Shown here in pieces: positions 9,706 through 18,835 of a stretch of DNA of 42,675 bases. Under the pieces are notes generated by a model. The model was not told the origin of the DNA and searched no databases. It was given only the letters and a program-made list of their open reading frames with translations. Location: assembly GCA_003251775.1 (NCBI GenBank), contig QKEK01000191.1, positions 1 to 42,675 of the forward strand, written 5' to 3'. A program made the position numbers and the translations under genes. How positions within the stretch are numbered: position 1 is the first letter of the stretch; every line of letters begins with the position of its first letter. Source of the stretch: Clostridia bacterium. GTDB taxonomy: Bacteria > Bacillota > Clostridia > DSM-8532 > SZUA-474.

Positions 9706-9978
9706 TTACAAAATTTTTTCATAATTATTTTTATTTATTAATGGAATAATTTTATACATTTCTCTTATAGGAGTTTTATTCTTATTTGAAATATCTATAA
9801 CTAACTCCTTACTATCTTCGGGAAATTTAAGGCAATATCCACATCCCTCTTTTGCAAGCTTGCAGGGTAGACCTGTTACCTCAAAAACATACCCCATCTT
9901 CTCTAACCTTCTGCATATATTATAGACATAATTACCTGAATCGTATATAGCTAGACAATACCCCATTATTAACTCCAA
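9706..9978 (-). CDS. DUF3343-like (putative Se/S carrier-like) small protein
   Basis: CLAIYDSGNYVYNICRRLEKMGYVFEVTGLPCKLAKEGCGYCLKF. Confidence 0.5.
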   Translation of the reverse strand: MELIMGYCLAIYDSGNYVYNICRRLEKMGYVFEVTGLPCKLAKEGCGYCLKFPEDSKELVIDISNKNKTPIREMYKIIPLINKNNYEKIL

Positions 9979-10094
9979 TGTTATTTTACATTCCTATTCT
10001 ATTCTATTCTAAGAGTTATTCAGTTGTTCTATAAAATAATTAATATTTATCCATTGACAAATGGATATATTAATTGTAAAATTTACTTTGTTAT

Positions 10095-10171
10095 GTTTCC
10101 GTAGCTCAGTAGGATAGAGCGTTCGCCTCCTAAGCGAAAGGCCGTGGGTTCGACTCCCGCCGGGAACGCCA
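10095..10171 (+). tRNA. tRNA-Arg (anticodon CCT), CCA encoded
   Basis: GTTTCCG...CGGGAAC acceptor pairing; anticodon loop CTCCTAA; GGTTCGACTCC T-loop. Confidence 0.95.
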
Positions 10172-10212
10172 AATAGAGAGGGTAAAAACCACATCCTCTC
10201 TATTTTTTTAAT
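10171..10212 (+). terminator. Rho-independent terminator after tRNA-Arg
   Basis: AAATAGAGAGG...CCTCTCTATTTTTTT. Confidence 0.8.
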
Positions 10213-10227
10213 CTGCATAAATTAAAG

Positions 10228-10264
10228 GGGCTGTCGCACTAAACAATTATTGCGACAGCCCTTT
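10228..10264 (-). terminator. Terminator for the AbrB-like gene
   Basis: GGGCTGTCGCA ... TGCGACAGCCC stem. Confidence 0.7.
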
Positions 10265-10286
10265 ATAACAATTAAATACAATACTA

Positions 10287-10547
10287 TTATAAGCTCTTTA
10301 ATGCATTAAAGCACTTTTCACACATATTCTTTCCTTTGCGTTCTGAAACATTTTCTTCGCTTGAACAAAATGTACACTTTGGTACGTATTTATCAAGTAT
10401 AATGCTCCCATCTTCTCCTACAAACATTTCCAAATCATCTTTGATATTAATATTTAAATCTTTTCTTAGTTTCGCCGGAATTACAATTCTTCCTAAATTG
10501 TCTAATTTTCTCACAATACCTGTAGCTTTCATTTTTCTCTCCTCCAA
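10287..10547 (-). CDS. AbrB-family transcriptional regulator with C-terminal CxxC motifs
   Basis: MKATGIVRKLDNLGRIVIPAKLRKDLNI; CTFCSSEE...CEKC. Confidence 0.9.
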   Translation of the reverse strand: MEERKMKATGIVRKLDNLGRIVIPAKLRKDLNINIKDDLEMFVGEDGSIILDKYVPKCTFCSSEENVSERKGKNMCEKCFNALKSL

Positions 10548-10666
10548 CTATAACTTTAAATAAATTATACCATATATATTACTAATTATCAATATCACTA
10601 TCTTTCTTTATGTTTAGATATTTTTTGAGTTTATTAATTTTTTTTAAAATAATCAAACTTATTGTG

Positions 10667-11233
10667 CTATTTAATTTGATAATCGCCCTTAACCAACAAC
10701 CAAACAGAGCTATCCACAGCAAATACACCTCTACCATCATCTCTTGAGGAAATCAAATGATGGTTTAATAATATTGAAGCTCCGTCATCTAAATCCTTAC
10801 CAGAGGTCACGTCACAAAGATTCCCATTTATTCCCTTTATCGACTTAACTGTACCTGAACGTACAATAACCTCTGCTCCATTTCCTGTAATCAATTTTTT
10901 GCCCTGCTTAAGATTTAGAGGAAGAAAGCCTTGTTCGCTTTGAGTTTGGCTAGTGACCTTATTTTGTAAATCTAATATAACATTAGTCAGCTCTGCAACC
11001 TCTGCCTTAAGCTCTGCAACCTCTTGGCTGTCAATAGATGCTACTGGATTATTTGTATATGTATTACCTTGTATAATCTTATTTATTTGAGCATCGACAT
11101 AGCTCTTTGTTACCAAAGGGTCTCCATCGCTCCCGGGTTCTAATGTTCCTGCCTGAACAAATTGTACCGTAATGAAACCCATAACAATAAAAACAACAAT
11201 TATTACTTGCGATATATGAACCTTTTTTTTCAT
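10667..11233 (-). CDS. Secreted/anchored hypothetical protein
   Basis: N-terminal hydrophobic segment VIIVVFIVMGFITVQFVQAG, coiled coil, conserved C-terminus LLNHHLISSRDDGRGVFAVDSSVWLLVKG; start at 11233 or 11245. Confidence 0.65.
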   Translation of the reverse strand: MKKKVHISQVIIVVFIVMGFITVQFVQAGTLEPGSDGDPLVTKSYVDAQINKIIQGNTYTNNPVASIDSQEVAELKAEVAELTNVILDLQNKVTSQTQSEQGFLPLNLKQGKKLITGNGAEVIVRSGTVKSIKGINGNLCDVTSGKDLDDGASILLNHHLISSRDDGRGVFAVDSSVWLLVKGDYQIK

Positions 11234-11240
11234 CTTTGTA

Positions 11241-11336
11241 TCCATTCCTCTCTTCAGGCATAAATCTGGGTTGAAAGAAAATCATATTTTATACCTTCTC
11301 TATGTAAGTCATTTAATAGGTAATTTTCTTTCAACC
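11241..11336. repeat. ~97-bp palindromic repeat, copy 1 (tandem)
   Basis: GTTGAAAGAAAATCATA...TAGGTAATTTTCTTTCAACC; tandem period 99 bp. Confidence 0.9.
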
Positions 11337-11339
11337 TTA

Positions 11340-11437
11340 TCCATTCCTTTCTTCAGGCACAAATCTATGTTGAAAGAAAATCATATATTTATACCGTCTC
11401 TGCTTAAATCATTTTAATAGGTAATTTTCTTTCAACC
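11340..11437. repeat. ~97-bp palindromic repeat, copy 2 (tandem)
   Basis: Near-identical to 11241-11336 and 37396-37490. Confidence 0.9.
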
Positions 11438-11471
11438 CTTATGTCCTCCACTTTACATTACTCCATTTCAC

Positions 11472-11873
11472 TCAATTAATCAAGCCAAAGCTTGTGCTTA
11501 TAGCACTATTTACCCTGTTCATTAAATGGTGATCCAGATGCCCTGCTTTTTCCCTAAGTCTGCATTTGTCTATTGTTCTAACTTGCTCTAACAATATTAC
11601 TGAATTTTTATTCAAGCCATACTCACAACCATCTATTTCTATATGAGTAGGTAACTTTGCCTTATTTATTTGCGAGGTTATTGCAGAAACTATAATGGTA
11701 GGACTATATTTATTTCCAATATCGTTTTGTAAAACCAAAACAGGTCTTACGCCTCCTTGCTCCGAACCCAATACAGGGCTAAGGTCTGCATAATAAATGT
11801 CTCCTCTTCGTATTTCCAAGTGCTCCAACTCCCTAACACTTATTACATACCTCACAGCTTGACCAACCACCAA
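11472..11873 (-). CDS. mazF: MazF/PemK-type endoribonuclease toxin
   Basis: [48 protein letters not shown]; true start probably within the first ~17 codons. Confidence 0.9.
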   Translation of the reverse strand: MVVGQAVRYVISVRELEHLEIRRGDIYYADLSPVLGSEQGGVRPVLVLQNDIGNKYSPTIIVSAITSQINKAKLPTHIEIDGCEYGLNKNSVILLEQVRTIDKCRLREKAGHLDHHLMNRVNSAISTSFGLIN

Positions 11874-11990
11874 AATTCTCTCTTTAAGCTTTTTTATAAC
11901 TTTATTTATAATATATATAATTTCATTATATCGTCTAATCTATTCATAGGTCAAATTAAATAATTATTACGTGCTTTGGTATACACAGGA

Positions 11991-13229
11991 TTAAATTGCA
12001 CCCTTTGTGCAATTTCTTCCATTTTTCTTTGCTTTGTATAATGCTAAATCAGCTTGCTTTACCACCTCCCCAGGAGTTCGGTACCTTTCATTTCTTTGTG
12101 CAACCCCAATACTAATGGTAACTCGTACTCTTTTATTTCCTCTATTTGCTGACAATTTATTTTTTGGTTTCTTAGTTGTTCGTTCCTTACCTCTTATTAT
12201 TATTGCCCGCTTTTCAACCTTAACTCTTAGCTCCTCTAAAAAAAGAAAAGCCTCTTTCGTGGTTTTGCCTGAAAAAATGATAGCGAACTCTTCTCCTCCA
12301 TATCTAAAAGCTTTTCCTCTACCACCAACTTCTGAGATAACTGAAGCTATCATCCTTAGAACCTGATCTCCTACATCATGACCATAGGTGTCATTAAATT
12401 TTTTAAAATGGTCTACGTCCAACATAGCAATAGAGTAGCTTCTTCCTAATTTCATCATTTCCTGGTCTAATGCTCTTCGTGAGGGTATTTCTGTAAGCTG
12501 ATCAAGAAATGCCATTGAGTAGGATGCCTCTGCAACTGCAAGAGCTAAGATTGTGTATATTGAACAAAAAAGAAGGTTAATTCTATCTATTCGACCAGTA
12601 TTAAAAATGCTTAATATTATAAAGAGAGTCAAAAGAACAGCCACCATAGTTATATCTATGTAACTCTTGTCTATCATGTATTTTAATAATAATAGTATAA
12701 TGGTACCAACAATAATGACTATGCTTATTGTTGGTATAGCAATGGCGTTAATATGATTATTATTTTGTGTAGCATAAAAATCAATTTTTGATACAGCTGA
12801 ACTCTCATTCTTTAAGTCTATATAGACAAGCAATATTTGAGATAAGATTAAGAAGGCTTTTAACAAACCCCAAACCGTAGTAATGCCTCGTTCCTTTAGA
12901 AATGTAAAAATAGCTATGCTTATTGGTAGCAATATACTTATCCAGTAAATCAAAATATCTAACCTGTTAAATACCCTTGTAGGGCTTTGCAAAGCTATTG
13001 TTAAGGATATTTGACAAGCAACAAGTAATAAGGTACAGAAAAAAACCCTACTATGATGAAACCATATACTGAAGAGAATACTTATTCCAGCTACAACATA
13101 AGCTAACACCATAAATATTTGTATACTCTCATTCGATAGCTCCATAATATTTATAGACAGAATACAGGTTAACATCAATATTACGAACGGAAGAGTACTA
13201 AATATAAATAGCTTTGTTTTTTTCTTCAT
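11991..13229 (-). CDS. Membrane GGDEF diguanylate cyclase
   Basis: Multiple TM helices; FRYGGEEFAIIF. Confidence 0.9.
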   Translation of the reverse strand: MKKKTKLFIFSTLPFVILMLTCILSINIMELSNESIQIFMVLAYVVAGISILFSIWFHHSRVFFCTLLLVACQISLTIALQSPTRVFNRLDILIYWISILLPISIAIFTFLKERGITTVWGLLKAFLILSQILLVYIDLKNESSAVSKIDFYATQNNNHINAIAIPTISIVIIVGTIILLLLKYMIDKSYIDITMVAVLLTLFIILSIFNTGRIDRINLLFCSIYTILALAVAEASYSMAFLDQLTEIPSRRALDQEMMKLGRSYSIAMLDVDHFKKFNDTYGHDVGDQVLRMIASVISEVGGRGKAFRYGGEEFAIIFSGKTTKEAFLFLEELRVKVEKRAIIIRGKERTTKKPKNKLSANRGNKRVRVTISIGVAQRNERYRTPGEVVKQADLALYKAKKNGRNCTKGAI

Positions 13230-13370
13230 ATTCTCTCCTTAAAACAGGAATACTCTAGTTATTGATTTAGACTCAGCAATAAATGTTAATGCTAACAAAA
13301 AAGGTAACCTTCGTATACTACTTCGTGTTACCTGCTAAAACTACCTTCTATTGTTCTATACGTGTATGGC

Positions 13371-13676
13371 TTATAATCTTTCATTTCTTTTCTCTGACAA
13401 TTTATACATGATATGCTCAGAAACCTTATTTGCTTCTACCTTATACTCGCCTTTTTCATACCTATCTGTCAAGTCGTTTACAATGCTCTCTCTAACGTCT
13501 GGAACATCTTTTAACGCCTTCAAAACAGTCTGAAAATCCTTTGCATGATCAGAAATCATCAGGCTATCCTTTTTTTTCTGCACCTGACTTGCACTTCCTG
13601 TCTTACCAACACCATTGGTTTTATTATACACTCCAGATACCGGACGAACATTTCCCCAAATTTTCACGTTTACCAC
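13371..13676 (-). CDS. flgM: Anti-sigma-28 factor FlgM
   Basis: ISDHAKDFQTVLKALKDVPDVRESIVNDLTDRYEKGEYKV; synteny comFC-yvyF-flgM; GTG start. Confidence 0.85.
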   Translation of the reverse strand: MVNVKIWGNVRPVSGVYNKTNGVGKTGSASQVQKKKDSLMISDHAKDFQTVLKALKDVPDVRESIVNDLTDRYEKGEYKVEANKVSEHIMYKLSEKRNERL

Positions 13677-13833
13677 TCCAATTCATCTACTACACCAATT
13701 CTATTTACAGTCTATCTCCAACAATTCTGATTATAGCCCATAATAGACCAAAATCAGCAAATCTACATTCTTCTTTATCATTTGTGGCAATTAAAGTTCA
13801 ATACACAAGAAGCAACTTCTTCTTACATTATTT

Positions 13834-13860
13834 ATATCGACTAATGTACTTTTCTCTTTA
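13834..13860 (-). promoter_or_regulatory. Candidate sigma-D (sigma-28) promoter for flgM
   Basis: Minus strand TAAA-N15-GTCGATAT (consensus TAAA-N15-GCCGATAT). Confidence 0.6.
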
Positions 13861-13905
13861 ATAGTTTTTAATAAATTTATTAAAAATATGCTCTTATATA
13901 TTAAA

Positions 13906-13957
13906 TCCACCATACCTGTGGTACAAAGAACCATTGTAAGCCGTTTCCAAGCCATTT
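13906..13957. repeat. Solo terminal repeat of the MITE-like element, between yvyF and flgM
   Basis: 43/52 identity by eye to 5419-5470, preceded by ATATTAAaTCCACC as at 5412. Confidence 0.75.
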
Positions 13958-14389
13958 CTACTTTTTGTTCATAAATCTCATTCCTGCACCAGGAGCCTTA
14001 TTTTCCTTATTAGCATTATCAAGGGAGTCCTTTATGGATTTACCCGCAGAAGCTAGACCTTTTGCTAGATCACGCTCACAGTCATCACAATATCGACCTG
14101 TTTTAATTGATTTTCCGCACGCCTCACATTTAAGTATTAGATTAGCGTCACCCTCACTTCCTATAATCTCTAGCCTTCCCTCTTTAAGGTATCTCGTTAT
14201 TTTAGCAGTACTCACCCCGAGAACAGAGGATATCTCTGATATTGTTGCACCAGGGTTATTATATATATATTCTTTAATGGTTTTAAACTCTTCCTCTTCA
14301 GAATTTTTGCATTGATTGCACAGCTTAGGTCCAAAAGACGAATAAGTAAACATTTTACCACACTTTTTACAGTTTGTTATTTCTGCCAT
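13958..14389 (-). CDS. yvyF: YvyF-like flagellar operon protein (zinc ribbon + HTH)
   Basis: CKKCGKMFTYSSFGPKLCNQCK; HTH ATISEISSVLGVSTAKITRYLKEGRLEI; synteny. Confidence 0.85.
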   Translation of the reverse strand: MAEITNCKKCGKMFTYSSFGPKLCNQCKNSEEEEFKTIKEYIYNNPGATISEISSVLGVSTAKITRYLKEGRLEIIGSEGDANLILKCEACGKSIKTGRYCDDCERDLAKGLASAGKSIKDSLDNANKENKAPGAGMRFMNKK

Positions 14390-14448
14390 AGAAACTCCCC
14401 CATCTTATATTTATTTATGATTATATAAGTTTTATACTGTATTATTGA

Positions 14449-15141
14449 TTATTCACGAATGCCTCTTCTATTGGTTGCTAATACCGCACACATTATTTTT
14501 TCTGCCGAAGCAGCTCTTAGTAGCTTTCCACACTGATTCAGCGTAGCACCAGTTGTTAGCACATCGTCAAGCAACAGCACCCTTTTTCCCATTATCTTAT
14601 CAGCCCTCTTAAGAGTAAATGCCCCCTCTACATTAGCAAAACGAACAGCCCTGTTAAGTGTGCTCTGTGGTAAAGTGTCCCTTTCCTTTACTAATACGTT
14701 TTTTGCCAAAGGTACTTTTAAGCATCTGGAAACAACTACTGCTAATAACATAGACTGATTGTATCCTCTTGCCAACTGTTTTATTCTATGAAGTGGCACA
14801 TACAATATTATATCAAATCCTTCACCATTTGTCACCTTAACAATTCTATCGGCAAGTAAATGTCCAAATGCTCTGAATAATTCTGGTTTATTCTTAAATT
14901 TGAAGCTTTTAATTGCTTTTTCTGCAAGTCCTCTATACTGGAATAAACTAATCAAACCATCGCAATAGCTGTTCTCACAGACAGGAATTACGCTTTGCTC
15001 GGAAAATCTTACTTCCTCAATACATGCATTACAAATAAAATCTTTATCTTTAACACTAGAAGATAATATTTGCCCACAAAAGACACATTTAATTGGAAAT
15101 AGTAGTTCAATGAGTAACTCAATATTCCTATTACCAAGCAT
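14449..15141 (-). CDS. comFC: ComFC-like phosphoribosyltransferase
   Basis: LLFPIKCVFCGQ...RGYNQSMLLA...VLLLDDVLTTGATLNQCGKLL. Confidence 0.9.
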   Translation of the reverse strand: MLGNRNIELLIELLFPIKCVFCGQILSSSVKDKDFICNACIEEVRFSEQSVIPVCENSYCDGLISLFQYRGLAEKAIKSFKFKNKPELFRAFGHLLADRIVKVTNGEGFDIILYVPLHRIKQLARGYNQSMLLAVVVSRCLKVPLAKNVLVKERDTLPQSTLNRAVRFANVEGAFTLKRADKIMGKRVLLLDDVLTTGATLNQCGKLLRAASAEKIMCAVLATNRRGIRE

Positions 15142-15310
15142 AAATCCACCACCCTATAGTTAATTCTATCATATTTCCCATATGTGGTAAACATAGTGTG
15201 GGTATAAGCTTTATGTATTGTTATAAATAAATATTTTAATTAGAATAATTTACCTCTGGACTAGTTTACATAATCCTGTTATGATATGTAACTGTAACAA
15301 AAAAATATTA

Positions 15311-15449
15311 TTGCCGAATCTTCTTAAAAGAAGTACGGGGGATCTATTAAATCGTTTAAGAAACAAAAGGCTTGTTCCTTAACGATATGGGGTGAAGCCT
15401 TTTTGGCAGGGTACCTCTACCCTAACCCGACAACTAACCTCGGAGGCAA
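15311..15449 (+). ncRNA. ydaO/yuaA (c-di-AMP) riboswitch
   Basis: TTGCC...ACGGGGGATCTATTAAA...GGGGTGAAGCCTTTTTGGCAGGG...CCCTAACCCGACAACTAACCTCGGAGGCAA matches the class signature; outer stem TTGCC/GGCAA. Confidence 0.9.
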
Positions 15450-15462
15450 AAGGAGGATATTT

Positions 15463-16269
15463 ATGAAACTTACTAAAAAGAGTATAGGATTATTAGCTGG
15501 TTTATGCTTTACACTATTTGTGAGCATAACAGTGAACGCTGCAACCTATAGGGTAACTCCTGGGGATTCACTATATGAAATAGCCAAGGTATTTAATACC
15601 TCAACAAGCACTATAATGAAGGATAATAATCTTAGTGGTTCAATGATATACCCAGGACAAGCCTTGTATGTGCCAGGCAAGGAGCATACCGTTATTAAGG
15701 GAGACACCTTATACCTAATAGGTAAAAAGTATAATGTGTCTGTAAGCACATTAAGAAGAGCTAACAACGAGTGGGATGATTATTTATTTATCGGTCAAAG
15801 GCTGAGTATTCCTACACCAGCACAATCAAGTACTTTAAATAATTTCACTACTGTACAGATGCCTTCTACTGCCCCTCAAAGTACTGGGACAGCAAAGGTT
15901 TCGTACTCAAGCTCTGAGCTTGACCTGCTAGCTCGCTTAATCACCGCTGAGGCACAAAGTGAGCCCTACGATGCACAGGTAGCTGTTGGAGGTGTTATTG
16001 TTAACCGAATTTTGGATTCACGCTTTCCAAGCACAATAAGCTCTGTAATATACGAAAAGTCATATGGTTATTATCAATTCACTCCAGTAGAAAACGGATG
16101 GATTAATAAGCCCGCTACCAGTACAGCAAGGAAGGCTGCACTTGAAGCAATAAACGGTAGAGATCCTTCAAATGGTTCAGTATTTTATTTTGATGATAGT
16201 ACCACAAATAAATGGCTATGGTCAAAGCCAATTAGAGCTAGGATTGGCAAGATGGTTTATGTTTATTAA
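15463..16269 (+). CDS. LysM-SleB-type cell wall hydrolase
   Basis: Two LysM domains (YRVTPGDSLYEIAKVFNTS, HTVIKGDTLYLIGKKYNVS), C-terminal SleB-like domain; start moved to ATG 15463 after AGGAGG. Confidence 0.9.
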   Translation: MKLTKKSIGLLAGLCFTLFVSITVNAATYRVTPGDSLYEIAKVFNTSTSTIMKDNNLSGSMIYPGQALYVPGKEHTVIKGDTLYLIGKKYNVSVSTLRRANNEWDDYLFIGQRLSIPTPAQSSTLNNFTTVQMPSTAPQSTGTAKVSYSSSELDLLARLITAEAQSEPYDAQVAVGGVIVNRILDSRFPSTISSVIYEKSYGYYQFTPVENGWINKPATSTARKAALEAINGRDPSNGSVFYFDDSTTNKWLWSKPIRARIGKMVYVY

Positions 16270-16296
16270 AAGCTTTAGTGATAATAAGTTAAGCAA

Positions 16297-16333
16297 AAAG
16301 GGGACACTGATTTATGTAGTCCCCTTTCCTTAT
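16297..16333. terminator. Bidirectional terminator
   Basis: AAAGGGGAC...GTCCCCTTT between convergent genes. Confidence 0.75.
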
Positions 16334-16773
16334 TTATGCTTTACTGTGTACTTTAATCTTATCTTACTTACAACCCTGAAAATTGCAGAAGCTAACATTA
16401 TACCAAAAGCTATTGCTAATGCACTGGATAGGGTCTCAATCCCCTTGCTTGCCGCATTACTAAGCTTGTTTTCTACTACATATTGAATTGTTGTGTAAGC
16501 AGCTATACCTGGGACTAGTGGGGTGCTTCCTGATACAGAAAAAATAGTTGCTGGTATTTTTAGTATTCTAGCTGTGCCTTCACTAAAAACACCTACAATT
16601 AATGCACCAATAAAGGTTGCAAAGGTTATTTTCCCCGTAATTTTTTCAGTCAAATAATAAGTTGTATATCCTAGCGTTCCACATATTCCAACCCAAACTA
16701 AGCTACTTCTCTTTACATTAAATAAAACTGCTGGGAATACACTTCCCAAAAAAGCCATAATTATCGCTTTCAC
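16330..16773 (-). CDS. Threonine/serine exporter family protein, small subunit (DUF3815/ThrE_2-like)
   Basis: GSTPLVPGIAAYTTIQYVVENK. Confidence 0.8.
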   Translation of the reverse strand: MKAIIMAFLGSVFPAVLFNVKRSSLVWVGICGTLGYTTYYLTEKITGKITFATFIGALIVGVFSEGTARILKIPATIFSVSGSTPLVPGIAAYTTIQYVVENKLSNAASKGIETLSSALAIAFGIMLASAIFRVVSKIRLKYTVKHK

Positions 16774-16896
16774 ATCATTACACCTACCTATTTCTTATTC
16801 AAAACAATTCAATATTTATAATTTAGCGATGTTTGCTCAATATACTTAATGTACTCAATAAATATAGTATTTACATGCTGAAATTTCACAGTACAT

Positions 16897-17646
16897 TTAT
16901 CTTAGGCTTAGCGAAAGAACAACACCGACACCTGCCCCCACTGCTGTGGCTACATACAAGGCTTCACTAAGTCTGAATACACTTGAAGCAATATCTCCAT
17001 GTAAGGCATCCTTTATGGCATTAGTAATGGCTACACCAGGCAATAATATCATAATAGAGCCAATAATTATTTTGTAAATATCTGCGTGTGGGAAATACCT
17101 GTTTACAACTAGACTTAAGCCTGCTGCGAGCATACCAGATATGAAGGTATCAAAAAACTGAAAGAAGCCTATTTTGCTTACGGTCTCTTTCAATAGATAT
17201 ATCATTGCACCTATAGCAAACGCAAAGCCACCCTCGATATATGTCCCCTTAAAAAGTATAGTATATGCAAATGAAATTATCGCAGCCGACGCTAGCCTTA
17301 GCAAAAAGCTATGTCTTGGAGAATTACTTATTTCATCAAGCTCTAATTTAGCGTCTCTATGGCTTAAAGGCTCTTTTTCTATACGACGTGAAAAAGAATT
17401 AATCAGCTCTACCTTGTATAGGTTTACCATTCTCTCTTTAATTCTTCTTACAATAGAGATATCCTCATCATTAGCCCCAAAGGCTGTTATAAACATACCT
17501 GTTGGCAAAACAAAGGCTTCACACGCAACTCCGTAGCTTTTACAAATTCTCACTATTGTATCCTCAACCCTATAAATCTCCGCTCCATTTCTAAGCAGTA
17601 TTTCTCCAGCCCTTATTGCTATGTCCAGAACCTCTCTGTTTTTCAT
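16897..17646 (-). CDS. Threonine/serine exporter family protein, large subunit (DUF1212/ThrE-like)
   Basis: AGEILLRNGAEIYRVEDTIVRICKSYG...LLPGVAITNAIKDALHGD. Confidence 0.85.
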   Translation of the reverse strand: MKNREVLDIAIRAGEILLRNGAEIYRVEDTIVRICKSYGVACEAFVLPTGMFITAFGANDEDISIVRRIKERMVNLYKVELINSFSRRIEKEPLSHRDAKLELDEISNSPRHSFLLRLASAAIISFAYTILFKGTYIEGGFAFAIGAMIYLLKETVSKIGFFQFFDTFISGMLAAGLSLVVNRYFPHADIYKIIIGSIMILLPGVAITNAIKDALHGDIASSVFRLSEALYVATAVGAGVGVVLSLSLR

Positions 17647-17651
17647 AAGCC

Positions 17652-18665
17652 TTATCCTCCAATTAGCTTTGAGATATTCTTAATCCATATGGATATTGTT
17701 CCATCTGGGTTATTAACAAATTCCAATATGTCACTATTTTTATATTGCTCAATTGGTATGTTTATTTCTATTCCTGAGTCAGTCTTTATCAGCTGTTTCT
17801 CATATTTCTTGATAGCCTGTTTGCTTTTAAGCTGTACAGTCTCCTCCAATAAGCCATACTGATCAACCTTTTCCTTAAATTCCTGCAAAATCTCCAAATC
17901 CTTTTCAAATACCTTGTCAGCAACCTTGTTTATACTAATTTCTCCCTCATCAATATATTGCTCATACATGGCTTTTTTAAACTCTACCTTTTTTTCTAAA
18001 TCATCTTCAAAATATTTTTTGTTGAGTTGCTCAACAGTTTTATTTACCACGCTTATTTTAGTTTTTGCAGAAAACTCCCATGAGCATTCAAGAAATATTC
18101 CCGATAAATAAAATGCCTTCTTACCATTTATCTCAAATTTTTTTTCAATAAGCTTAAGAGACATATCCTTAAAATCAAGCACTATAGCCTCATCTAGCTT
18201 CTGAGTCTCTGAAGGCAGTATGGTTCTTTGTTTGATAATTTTATTAACTGTACTATTCTCTTCCTTGTCAACAAAATGTATATAAGACTGCTTGTAATTC
18301 ATCTTCAATATAGCAAGTGACATATTTGAATTTACTTTGAAAAGAGCATAAAGCACATCCGCACTTGGTATTTCAACATTTTTCATCATTATATTATACA
18401 ACTCACCAGATAAATATTTAGTGGTTTGTATAAAACTATCGCCTGACATATTAATTAATTCCTGATAAACCGAAGAGGTGGTGTTGGTAAAACCACATTG
18501 CTTTAAATCATCGCTAGTCAATATTCTAAATATATGTCCTTGAATGAATTCCTTTACCTCATTATTTAACTCCATACACAAATCTGAAAGTACTGGTATA
18601 GAAGAACTGGTGTCTAAAATATGTATAACAGCCTGTTCAATTTTTATATCTTCTTTATTTAACAT
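17652..18665 (-). CDS. Nucleoid-associated protein (NdpA/YejK, NA37-like)
   Basis: NSNMSLAILKMNYKQSYIHFV; LPSETQKLDEAIVLDFKDMSLKLIEKKFEINGKKAFYLS. Confidence 0.65.
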   Translation of the reverse strand: MLNKEDIKIEQAVIHILDTSSSIPVLSDLCMELNNEVKEFIQGHIFRILTSDDLKQCGFTNTTSSVYQELINMSGDSFIQTTKYLSGELYNIMMKNVEIPSADVLYALFKVNSNMSLAILKMNYKQSYIHFVDKEENSTVNKIIKQRTILPSETQKLDEAIVLDFKDMSLKLIEKKFEINGKKAFYLSGIFLECSWEFSAKTKISVVNKTVEQLNKKYFEDDLEKKVEFKKAMYEQYIDEGEISINKVADKVFEKDLEILQEFKEKVDQYGLLEETVQLKSKQAIKKYEKQLIKTDSGIEINIPIEQYKNSDILEFVNNPDGTISIWIKNISKLIGG

Positions 18666-18835
18666 TTATATACCTCATTCATTAGATTATTTTGATGCTA
18701 TTACACCCAATTTTTATTCATGTATTATTATATATTACGTATTATTCAAAAGCCATATAAAAAATAATCTGCTTTTAACTAATTGCGTTATTAAAACTAT
18801 TTCACGCCAACTCCTTTAAATCTTTTCAAAAAGCA

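Noticed and set aside
10009-10218. 69-aa minus ORF (GVPGGSRTHGLSLRRRTLYPTELRKH)
   Set aside because: Antisense translation of tRNA-Arg; a well-known spurious ORF type.
11079-11285. 68-aa minus ORF over the palindromic repeat
   Set aside because: Alternative frame of the repeat and the secreted-protein gene; no domain or plausible separate expression.
11241-11437. CRISPR or tandem riboswitch
   Set aside because: Two adjacent near-identical ~97-bp units without spacers; no known riboswitch signature recognised.
12007-12366. 119-aa plus ORF
   Set aside because: Antisense to the GGDEF gene; low-complexity composition.
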